A stretch of 64,000 nucleotides of DNA from Pseudomonas fluorescens (GTDB taxonomy: Bacteria; Pseudomonadota; Gammaproteobacteria; Pseudomonadales; Pseudomonadaceae), in contig NZ_CP015637.1 of assembly GCF_001708445.1 (NCBI RefSeq), positions 2,171,001 through 2,235,000 on the forward strand, read 5' to 3'. Each line of letters starts with the position of its first letter. Positions within the stretch are counted from its first letter, which is position 1. Positions 36,729 through 44,183 of this stretch are shown here, piece after piece. A program made the translations under genes and the position numbers. The notes beneath the pieces were generated by a model. That model saw only the letters and a program-made list of their open reading frames with translations. It did not search any database and was not told the origin of the DNA.

Positions 36729-37634
36729 ATGTGTGGAATCGTAGGCCTGTACCTCAAGAATCCGCGGCTGGAACCCCAGCTCGGCCAGCTGTTTGAACCC
36801 ATGCTGCAAGCCATGACCGACCGTGGCCCGGACAGCGCCGGTTTTGCCATCTACGGCGATGAAGTCGCCGATGGCTGGGTCAAGCTGACCCTGCAAGCCA
36901 CCACCGAAGCCTTCGATTGGAAAGGCTTGATGGGCGAGCTGGAAGGGCGCCTCGGCTGTTCCCTGGACTGGTTCCAGAACGCCAGCGCCGCCGTATTGAA
37001 GATCCACGCCGACGAAGCCCCGGTGCGCCAGGCCCTGGCCGAACTGGCGCCGAGCGTACGCATCATGAGCGCCGGGCAGAGCATCGAGATCCTCAAGGGC
37101 ATGGGCCTGCCCGAGGAGATTTCCCAGCGCTTCGGCCTGGCGAGCATGCAGGGCAGCCACATCATCGGCCACACGCGCATGGCCACCGAAAGTGCGGTGA
37201 CCATGGAAGGCAGCCACCCGTTTTCCACCGGCGCCGACCTGTGCCTGGTGCACAACGGCTCGCTGTCCAACCACTTCCGCCTGCGCCAGGAACTCAAGCG
37301 CGAAGGCATCCACTTCGAAACCGACAACGACACCGAAGTCGCCGCCGGCTACCTGACCTGGCGCCTGCAACAGGGCGATTCGCTCAAAGAGGCGCTGGAC
37401 CATTCCCTGGAAGACCTCGACGGCTTCTTCACCTTCGCCATCGGCACGCGCAACGGTTTTGCGGTGATCCGCGACCCGATTGCGTGCAAGCCGGCGATCC
37501 TCGCCGAGACCGACGACTACGTCGCCATGGCCTCCGAATACCAGGCGCTGTCGAGCCTGCCGGGCATCGAGAACGCGCGGATCTGGGAGCCGGCACCGGC
37601 CACGTTGTACATCTGGGAACGCCAGTCGGCTTAA
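36729..37634 (+). CDS. mgsA: N-methylglutamate synthase subunit A (class II glutamine amidotransferase)
   Basis: The 301-aa N-terminal-nucleophile amidohydrolase begins with MCGIVGLYL, so Cys2 is the nucleophile once Met is removed. Further motifs are DRGPDSAGFA, GHTRMATES and HNGSLSN, as in the GltB amidotransferase domain. In the Mgs complex this domain splits gamma-glutamylmethylamide and frees methylamine for the synthase domain. It is the second gene of gmaS-mgsABC-amt, 22 bp after gmaS. GlxB-type naming would be equally defensible. Confidence 0.8.
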   Translation: MCGIVGLYLKNPRLEPQLGQLFEPMLQAMTDRGPDSAGFAIYGDEVADGWVKLTLQATTEAFDWKGLMGELEGRLGCSLDWFQNASAAVLKIHADEAPVRQALAELAPSVRIMSAGQSIEILKGMGLPEEISQRFGLASMQGSHIIGHTRMATESAVTMEGSHPFSTGADLCLVHNGSLSNHFRLRQELKREGIHFETDNDTEVAAGYLTWRLQQGDSLKEALDHSLEDLDGFFTFAIGTRNGFAVIRDPIACKPAILAETDDYVAMASEYQALSSLPGIENARIWEPAPATLYIWERQSA

Positions 37635-37645
37635 GGAGCGCACAC

Positions 37646-38320
37646 ATGAAAACCATCGATCTTTCCACCGCCACCGTGCGTGACCTCAACCAGGCGCTGC
37701 ACGCCCAGGCCATCGACAACGAATGGCGCGTGATCCATTCCAACGGCAAGCACAACCTCGCGGTGGGCGTGAACCAAGCCGTGTCCATCGATATCGAGGG
37801 CCACGCCGGCTACTACTGCGCGGGCATGAACCAGCAGGCTTCGATCACCGTGCACGGCAATGTCGGCGTGGGCTGCGCCGAGAACATGATGTCCGGCTCG
37901 GTACGGGTCAAGGGCAGCGCCTCTCAGGCGGCCGGGGCCACGGCCCATGGCGGCTTGCTGGTGATCGAGGGCGATGCGGGCGCGCGTTGCGGGATTTCCA
38001 TGAAGGGTATCGACATCGTCGTCGGCGGCAGCATCGGCCACATGAGTTGCTTCATGGGCCAGGCCGGGCGTCTGGTGGTGTGCGGCGATGCCGGCGATGC
38101 GCTGGGCGATTCGCTGTACGAAACCCACATCTACGTCAAAGGCACGGTGGAGTCCCTGGGCTCGGACTGCGTCGAAAAAGAGATGCGCAGCGAGCACCTC
38201 AAGGAGCTGCAAGAGCTGCTCGACCGTGCGGGTTTCGCCCACCAGGCGGCGGACTTCAAGCGCTACGGCTCGGCCCGTCAACTCTACAACTTCAAAGTCG
38301 ATAACGCCTCCGCGTACTGA
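37646..38320 (+). CDS. mgsB: N-methylglutamate synthase subunit B (GXGXG domain protein)
   Basis: The 224-aa protein is a right-handed beta-helix of the type found at the C-terminus of glutamate synthase large subunits. Repeated glycine-rich turns such as GHAGYYCAGMNQQ, GNVGVGCAENMMSGSVRVKG and GGSIGHMSCFMGQAG are seen. The ATG at 37646 follows AAGGAG; a longer reading through mgsA is a shadow. It is structural and couples the amidotransferase to the FMN synthase subunit encoded next, 14 bp away. Confidence 0.8.
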   Translation: MKTIDLSTATVRDLNQALHAQAIDNEWRVIHSNGKHNLAVGVNQAVSIDIEGHAGYYCAGMNQQASITVHGNVGVGCAENMMSGSVRVKGSASQAAGATAHGGLLVIEGDAGARCGISMKGIDIVVGGSIGHMSCFMGQAGRLVVCGDAGDALGDSLYETHIYVKGTVESLGSDCVEKEMRSEHLKELQELLDRAGFAHQAADFKRYGSARQLYNFKVDNASAY

Positions 38321-38334
38321 TCAGGAGCTCCACC

Positions 38335-39657
38335 ATGACTGAACAAACCCCTCCGGTCCTGCGCGAGTCGGCCACCTTCGACCGCCTGACCATCCAGGAA
38401 ATCCAGCGCGCCGCCGAAACCGGCATCTACGACATTCGCGGCGGCGGCACCAAGCGCAAGCTGCCGCACTTCGATGACTTGCTGCTGCTTGGCGCCAGCG
38501 TGTCGCGCTACCCGCTGGAAGGCTATCGCGAGAAGTGTGGCACCGACGTGATCCTCGGCAACCGCTTCGCCAAGAAGCCGATCCACCTGAAGATCCCAGT
38601 GACCATCGCCGGCATGAGTTTCGGTGCGCTGTCGGCCAATGCCAAGGAAGCCCTGGGCCGTGGCGCGACCATCGCGGGCACCAGCACCACCACCGGTGAC
38701 GGTGGCATGACCCCGGAAGAGCGCGGCCAGTCCCAGCATTTGGTCTATCAATATTTGCCGTCGCGCTACGGCATGAACCCGGATGATTTGCGCAAGGCCG
38801 ACGCCATCGAGATCGTCCTCGGCCAGGGCGCCAAGCCCGGCGGTGGCGGCATGTTGCTGGGCATGAAGGTCACCGAACGCGTGGCCGGCATGCGCACCTT
38901 GCCCATCGGTGTGGATCAGCGCAGCGCCTGCCGCCACCCGGACTGGACCGGGCCGGATGACCTGGCGATCAAGATTGCCGAGCTGCGCGAAATCACCGAT
39001 TGGGAAAAACCGATCTACGTGAAGATCGGCGCGAGCCGGCCGTATTACGACGTGAAGCTGGCGGTCAAGGCCGGTGCCGATGTGATCGTGCTCGACGGCA
39101 TGCAAGGCGGTACCGCCGCGACCCAGGAAGTGTTTATCGAGCATGTGGGCATTCCGATTTTGTCGGCCATCCCGCAAGCGGTACAGGCTTTGCAAGAAAT
39201 GGGCATGCACCGCAAGGTCCAGTTGATCGTGTCGGGCGGGATTCGCAACGGTGCCGACGTGGCCAAGGCCATGGCGATGGGCGCGGACGCGGTCGCCATT
39301 GGTACGGCGGCGCTGATTGCCCTGGGCGATAACCACCCGAGGCTGGACGCGGAACTGAAAAAGATCGGCTCGGCCGCCGGCTTCTACGACGACTGGCAGA
39401 ACGGCCGCGACCCGGCCGGTATCACCACCCAGGACCCGGAGCTGTCCAAGCGCCTCGACCCGGTAGAAGGTGGGCGGCGGTTAGCCAACTACCTGCGGGT
39501 GATGGTGCTGGAGGCGCAGACCATGGCGCGTGCGTGCGGCAAGTCGCACCTGCACAACCTCGACCCCGAGGACCTGGTGGCGCTGACCGTGGAATCGGCC
39601 GCCATGGCCCGCGTGCCGCTGGCCGGGACCAGCTGGGTGCCGGGTTCGAGTTACTGA
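38335..39657 (+). CDS. mgsC: N-methylglutamate synthase subunit C (FMN-binding glutamate synthase domain)
   Basis: The 440-aa FMN barrel is homologous to the central synthase domain of GltB. Motifs include AGMSFGALSANAKEALGRGA, TSTTTGDGGMTPEER, LGQGAKPGGGGMLLG (synthase loop), VKIGASRPYYDVKLAVKAGADVI-type strand turns and the FMN phosphate site SGGIRNGADVAKAMAMGADAV. It would transfer methylamine to 2-oxoglutarate to give N-methylglutamate. GGAG precedes the start, and a REP doublet separates it from amt. Confidence 0.82.
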   Translation: MTEQTPPVLRESATFDRLTIQEIQRAAETGIYDIRGGGTKRKLPHFDDLLLLGASVSRYPLEGYREKCGTDVILGNRFAKKPIHLKIPVTIAGMSFGALSANAKEALGRGATIAGTSTTTGDGGMTPEERGQSQHLVYQYLPSRYGMNPDDLRKADAIEIVLGQGAKPGGGGMLLGMKVTERVAGMRTLPIGVDQRSACRHPDWTGPDDLAIKIAELREITDWEKPIYVKIGASRPYYDVKLAVKAGADVIVLDGMQGGTAATQEVFIEHVGIPILSAIPQAVQALQEMGMHRKVQLIVSGGIRNGADVAKAMAMGADAVAIGTAALIALGDNHPRLDAELKKIGSAAGFYDDWQNGRDPAGITTQDPELSKRLDPVEGGRRLANYLRVMVLEAQTMARACGKSHLHNLDPEDLVALTVESAAMARVPLAGTSWVPGSSY

Positions 39658-39668
39658 ATTACCCCCCC

Positions 39669-39768
39669 TGTGGGAGCGAGCTTGCTCGCGAAGATCGTCA
39701 ACGATAACGCTGGCACCCTGGATGAACGCGTTGCCTGGACGTTTTTCGCGAGCAAGCTCGCTCCTACA
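39669..39768. repeat. REP doublet, family 1, between mgsC and amt
   Basis: This 100-bp inverted unit (TGTGGGAGCGAGC at one end, GCTCGCTCCTACA at the other) starts 12 bp after the mgsC stop and ends 25 bp before the amt start. It lies inside what is otherwise a continuous operon and could tune expression of amt. Confidence 0.88.
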
Positions 39769-39793
39769 CACTTCTGTTGCAGGAGCTTTGAAC

Positions 39794-41119
39794 ATGGTCA
39801 ATCGTCTTCTCGGCAAATCCCTCTTCGGTTTATTCGCGGCCGGTGCCTTTGCACCCTTGGCGTACGCTGCTGATGCCCCCACCTTGAACACCGGCAGTAC
39901 CGCCTGGATGGTCACCGCCGCCGTGCTGGTGCTGTTCATGTGCTTGCCGGGGCTCGCGTTGTTCTATGGCGGCCTGGTCCGCGCGAAAAACATGCTTTCG
40001 CTGTTCACCCAATGCTTTGGCATCGCCGGGTTGGTGGGCGTGCTGTGGGTGATCTACGGCTACAGCATGGTGGTCGACACCACCGGCATGGTCGAAGGGC
40101 AGGTGACCTTCAACAGTTTTGTCGGCGGCCTGAGCCGTGCCTTCCTGGCCGGCATGACCCCGGAGAGCCTGGTGGGGGATATTCCGGAAGGGGTCTTCGT
40201 GACCTTCCAGATGACCTTCGCCATCATCACCCCGGCCCTGATCGCGGGGGCCTTTGCCGAACGCATGAAATTCTCGGCGGCGCTGCTGTTCATGGCCATC
40301 TGGTTCACCCTGGTCTATGCCCCGGTGGCGCATATGGTCTGGGGCGGTTCGGGGGCCTTGATGCATAACTGGGGCGTGCTCGATTTTGCCGGCGGCACCG
40401 CCGTGCACATCAATGCCGGTGTGGCGGCACTCGCCGCGTGCCTGATCCTCGGCAAGCGCAAGGGCTACCAGAACACGCCGATGCCTGCGCATAACCTGAG
40501 CCTGACCATGGCCGGCGCGGCGATGCTCTGGGTCGGCTGGTTCGGCTTCAATATCGGTTCCGGCGGTGGCCTCAGCGGTACCTCGGGCATCGTCATGCTC
40601 AATACCCAACTGGGCGCGTGCGCCGGGATTCTCGGCTGGATGTTCACCGAGTGGTTCAAGGTCGGCAAACCCAGTGCCCTCGGCCTGGCCAGCGGCGCGT
40701 TGGCCGGCCTGGTGGGGATTACCCCGGCGTGCGCTTATGTGGGGGTGGGGGGGGCGTTGGCCATCGGTCTGCTGTGCGGGGTGTTCTGCTACTTGAGCGT
40801 GACGGTGTTGAAGCGCCGTTTCGGCTACGACGACAGCCTTGATGTGTTCGGCCTGCATGGCATCGGCGGCATGATCGGCGCGGTGTTGACTGGCGTGTTC
40901 TGTGTACCGTCCATGGGTGGCCTGGTGGAAGGTGTGACCATGGGAGGGCAGGTGGTTGCCCAGCTCAAGGGGGTGTTGTTGACCACGGTGTATTGCTTTG
41001 TGGTCAGTTGGATCATTCTCAAAGTGGTCAATGCCCTGGTCGGCTTGCGTGCCCATGAGTCGGTGGAAGAGATGGGCCTGGACCTGGCCGAGCACAACGA
41101 GCGCGCCTACAACCACTGA
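39794..41119 (+). CDS. amt: Ammonium (methylammonium) transporter Amt
   Basis: Membrane channel protein of 441 aa with a cleavable signal-like N-terminus (ending LAYAAD) and eleven hydrophobic segments. The twin pore histidines are visible in TAVHINAGVAAL and FGLHGIGGMIG. Amt proteins conduct ammonium and methylammonium, so its place at the end of gmaS-mgsABC suggests methylamine uptake; this is inference. The ATG at 39794 has AGGAG seven bases upstream. Its last 74 bp are part of a tandem duplication. Confidence 0.93.
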   Translation: MVNRLLGKSLFGLFAAGAFAPLAYAADAPTLNTGSTAWMVTAAVLVLFMCLPGLALFYGGLVRAKNMLSLFTQCFGIAGLVGVLWVIYGYSMVVDTTGMVEGQVTFNSFVGGLSRAFLAGMTPESLVGDIPEGVFVTFQMTFAIITPALIAGAFAERMKFSAALLFMAIWFTLVYAPVAHMVWGGSGALMHNWGVLDFAGGTAVHINAGVAALAACLILGKRKGYQNTPMPAHNLSLTMAGAAMLWVGWFGFNIGSGGGLSGTSGIVMLNTQLGACAGILGWMFTEWFKVGKPSALGLASGALAGLVGITPACAYVGVGGALAIGLLCGVFCYLSVTVLKRRFGYDDSLDVFGLHGIGGMIGAVLTGVFCVPSMGGLVEGVTMGGQVVAQLKGVLLTTVYCFVVSWIILKVVNALVGLRAHESVEEMGLDLAEHNERAYNH

Positions 41120-41125
41120 GAACCC

Positions 41126-41225
41126 TGTAGGAGCGAGCTTGCTCGCGAAGATCGTTAACGATAACGCGGGCATCCTGGATGACCGCGTTGCCTGGACGTT
41201 TTTCGCGAGCAAGCTCGCTCCTACA
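41126..41225. repeat. REP doublet, family 1, duplication copy A
   Basis: This 100-bp inverted unit has arms TGTAGGAGCGAGC and complement and lies six bases after the amt stop. It differs from copy B at a single base in the spacer. Confidence 0.9.
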
Positions 41226-41353
41226 GGTGCAGCGCCGGCGCTCGGGGCAGGGCTTTGCGCTGCAACTGGCTCGCCACCAGGGTGTTCTTCAGCCTGCGTG
41301 CCCATGAGTCGGTGGAAGAAATGGACCTGGCCGCCTAAAACCACTGAGAACCC

Positions 41354-41453
41354 TGTAGGAGCGAGCTTGCTCGCGAAGATCGTTAACGATAACGCGGGCA
41401 CCCTGGATGACCGCGTTGCCTGGACGTTTTTCGCGAGCAAGCTCGCTCCTACA
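41354..41453. repeat. REP doublet, family 1, duplication copy B
   Basis: This second 100-bp unit has an outer end (CTACA on the + strand) that supplies the TAG stop codon of the leftward folD copy 2. Confidence 0.9.
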
Positions 41454-42369
41454 GGTACAGCGCCAGCGCTCGGGGCAGGGCTTTGCGCTGCAACTGGCTC
41501 GCCACCAGGGTGTTCTTCAGCAGGTAGGCTATCGTCATGGGGCCCACACCGCCGGGTACCGGCGTGATCGCGCTGGCCACGGTGCGGGCGCTGGCATAGT
41601 CCACATCCCCCACCAGCCTCGTGCCGGTCTCGGTGGTGATGCGGTTGATCCCGACATCAATGACCACTGCGCCAGGCTTGAGCCAGCTGGCGTCGATCAA
41701 TTGCGGCCGGCCGACGGCGGCGACGACGATGTCGGCCAAACGGCACAACGCTGGGGCATCGACGCTGCGTGAGTGCACCACGCTGACCGAGCAGTGGGCC
41801 TGCAATAGCAGGGTCGCCATGGGTTTGCCGACGATGTTCGAGCGGCCGATGACCACCGCGTGCAAGCCGCTCAAGTCGCCGCAGGTTTCGTGCAGCAGGC
41901 GCATGCAGCCGCTGGGTGTGCAGGGCGTGAGCACCTCGATGCCTTGCACCAGGCCGCCGACGTTTTCGCGGTGGAAGCCATCCACGTCCTTGATCGGGTC
42001 AATCGCGTGGATCACCGCTGCCTCGTCGATATGCGCCGGCAGTGGCAATTGCACCAGGATGCCGTTGACCGACGCATCGGTATTCAACTGGGCAAGCAGG
42101 TCCAGCACCTGCGCCTGGCTGGCATCTTCCGGCAGCCGGTATTCCAGGGAGCGAATCCCGGCTTCCTTGGCCCGCAGCAGTTTATTGCGCACGTAGACGT
42201 GGCTGGCCGGGTCATCGCCCACCAGCAATACCGCCAGGGCCGGGTAGATCTGCTGCGAGGCAAGCAGCAGGACCTCTTCGCGAACCTCGTCGAGCACCTG
42301 GGCGGCGATGGCCTTGCCGTCGATATCGCGGGCAAGCGTGGGGAGAGAGCTGGTCAAAAGCGTCACCAT
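41449..42369 (-). CDS. folD: Methylene-THF dehydrogenase/cyclohydrolase (copy 2)
   Basis: The 306-aa bifunctional folate enzyme carries the same motif set as copy 1 ([41 protein letters not shown]) but is clearly diverged. It is the last gene of the long leftward operon that starts at 52339. Its role would be to convert methylene-THF from the Tdm and GcvT-like proteins to 10-formyl-THF for PurU copy 2. Its stop codon lies inside a REP element, which suggests that REP insertion shaped the C-terminus. Confidence 0.94.
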   Translation of the reverse strand: MVTLLTSSLPTLARDIDGKAIAAQVLDEVREEVLLLASQQIYPALAVLLVGDDPASHVYVRNKLLRAKEAGIRSLEYRLPEDASQAQVLDLLAQLNTDASVNGILVQLPLPAHIDEAAVIHAIDPIKDVDGFHRENVGGLVQGIEVLTPCTPSGCMRLLHETCGDLSGLHAVVIGRSNIVGKPMATLLLQAHCSVSVVHSRSVDAPALCRLADIVVAAVGRPQLIDASWLKPGAVVIDVGINRITTETGTRLVGDVDYASARTVASAITPVPGGVGPMTIAYLLKNTLVASQLQRKALPRALALYL

Positions 42370-42429
42370 TGTCTGGGAAATAAGGAGCTGAGGGATAACA
42401 ATCCCTCAGCCATAGGCAGGCCAGAAGGC

Positions 42430-44109
42430 TCAGGCTACCAGTTGATGGCAGGCATACACCACCAGCACACCGGCCACCAGCGTGGCATAGGGCAGCCAGC
42501 CGGCGCGGCGTTGGCCGTCGTCGGCCTGGATATACAGGTCGGTGAGCATGGCGGCGGGGAAGTGGCCCTTGTCCTGCACATAGTGGCGGTAGCAGAACAC
42601 CGGCAGGATCAGCAGCGCCAACAGCAAGCCGGTGACCAGCGTGCCCGCGCCCCAGATATCCGCGCCCAGGCCCATGCAGGCCAGGTTGACGAAACTCAGC
42701 ACGCCGCCGGCCGCCAGCAGCACGGTGGGGGCTTTGTACGGGCGTACCCAGTCGGGGCGGTCCAGGCGGTGGATCCAGCCGGCATTGAGGTTGAGGAAGT
42801 TGAAGATGATGTAGCTGACGTTGGATGCCGCCAGCACGAACACGTAGTCCGACATCAGCAACAGCAGCAGGTTGAATGACAGGTCGGTCCACATTGCCGC
42901 CGTCGGCGCGCCGTGCTCGTTGGTGCGCCCCAGGTACTTGGGCAACCAGCCATCCACCGAGGCCTGATACAGGGTGCGCGACGAACCGGACATCGAGGTC
43001 ATGATCGCCAGCAACGTCGCCAGCACCAGCATGATCAACACGATATTGGCGACCACCTTGCCGCCACCGATGCTGTCGGCCATCACCTGGCCAACCCCCA
43101 TGCCGCTGTAGATCGCGGGCGAGAGCAGGCCGCTGTACACCGCCGGCGTCACGACTGCGCCACTGGCGTCGAGCACCGCCGGGGTCACGAGTTGGCCCAG
43201 CCCCAGGCTGCCCTGGAACGCCAGCGGTACCAGGGTGAACACCAGGATGCACAGCAGGCCGGCGTAGAAGATCGCCTTGAACGTGTCGCGCTTGGGGTCC
43301 TTGAATTCGCGGGTGTAGCACACCGCCGTTTCAAAACCGTAGGTGGACCACGCTGCCATGAACAGCCCACCGGCCATCAGCGACCAGCCGGAAATATCCC
43401 AGGGCCCATCGATGACTTGCCCGGCCGCGTCATGGGCCAGGGGGTAGAGCGGCAGGAAGTTGGCCTGGGCCGCATCCCCGGTGAACAAGGGCACCACGCC
43501 CACCAGCAGCAGCGGAATCAACGAGGTGACGCCGAGCACCAGGGTCAGGCGCGCCGAACGCAGGATGCCGCCGTGCTGCACGGCAAACACCGTGAGCAAA
43601 ATCAACAAACCAATGGCGAACGTCGCGTTGATGCGCAGCGACAGACCGCTCTTGACCCAGCCCAGGTCCAGCAGGGTCAGTTGCCAGGTGTTGATCAACG
43701 CATCGGCGGGAAACAGCGCCGTGAGGATATACCCCGCCGCCAGCCCCGAGCCGATGGACAGCACCGGTGACCAGGCCAGCCAGTTGCACCACACCGACAC
43801 CGGCGCGATCAGCTTGCTGTAGCGCACCCAGGCCACCGCGCCGTACACCGAGGCGCCGCCGGATTTGTGCGGGAACAACCCGGCGATCTCGGCGTAGGTG
43901 AAGGCCTGGATAAACCCGAACAGGATCGACACGATCCACACGATCCACGCCGGCTTGCCCACCGTGGCGGCAATCGCACCGATGGAGAACAGCACCAGCG
44001 CGGGCACGCCACTGGCGACCCAGAAGGCCCCGCGCCAATCGATCTTGCGGTGCAGGCTGCCCACCGAGCCGGCAGCCTGCGGTACAGCCTCGAACGTCGT
44101 CGCTTCCAT
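42430..44109 (-). CDS. APC-superfamily permease, probable amine transporter
   Basis: Inner-membrane transporter of 559 aa with about 12 to 14 hydrophobic segments. It opens with WRGAFWVASGVPALVLFSIGAIA and has FTYAEIAGLFPHKSGGASVYG, the helix-1/2 pattern of amino acid-polyamine-choline permeases. It lies in the same operon as tmm, tdm and the dmm genes, between tdm and folD. Uptake of trimethylamine, TMAO or another quaternary or tertiary amine is a reasonable inference; the substrate cannot be read from sequence. Confidence 0.85.
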   Translation of the reverse strand: MEATTFEAVPQAAGSVGSLHRKIDWRGAFWVASGVPALVLFSIGAIAATVGKPAWIVWIVSILFGFIQAFTYAEIAGLFPHKSGGASVYGAVAWVRYSKLIAPVSVWCNWLAWSPVLSIGSGLAAGYILTALFPADALINTWQLTLLDLGWVKSGLSLRINATFAIGLLILLTVFAVQHGGILRSARLTLVLGVTSLIPLLLVGVVPLFTGDAAQANFLPLYPLAHDAAGQVIDGPWDISGWSLMAGGLFMAAWSTYGFETAVCYTREFKDPKRDTFKAIFYAGLLCILVFTLVPLAFQGSLGLGQLVTPAVLDASGAVVTPAVYSGLLSPAIYSGMGVGQVMADSIGGGKVVANIVLIMLVLATLLAIMTSMSGSSRTLYQASVDGWLPKYLGRTNEHGAPTAAMWTDLSFNLLLLLMSDYVFVLAASNVSYIIFNFLNLNAGWIHRLDRPDWVRPYKAPTVLLAAGGVLSFVNLACMGLGADIWGAGTLVTGLLLALLILPVFCYRHYVQDKGHFPAAMLTDLYIQADDGQRRAGWLPYATLVAGVLVVYACHQLVA

Positions 44110-44183
44110 CTTCGTATTCCCATGTCTGAATAGCGGTTAGGTTGGGGCAGTCAAAATGGGGTGGCACACACGTTTCGGGACGA

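Larger units (their letters stand above)
41046..41520. repeat. Tandem duplication of the amt 3' end, a REP doublet and the folD 3' end
   Basis: Copy A (41046-41292) and copy B (41295-41520) are nearly identical. A contains the true amt end, a REP doublet and a 67-bp relic of the folD 3' end. B contains a relic of the amt end (41295-41347, shortened by 21 bp), the second REP doublet and the true folD end. Matching positions are 228 bp apart throughout the REP and folD parts. Confidence 0.92.

Noticed and set aside
35372..39657. Housekeeping glutamine synthetase and glutamate synthase
   Set aside because: The synthetase is shorter than GlnA, and the glutamate synthase is split into three small genes without a small subunit, as in methylamine clusters rather than in nitrogen assimilation.
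41226..41347. Small extra gene between amt and folD
   Set aside because: All coding similarity here comes from the duplicated 3' ends of amt and folD; it is a relic, not a separate gene.
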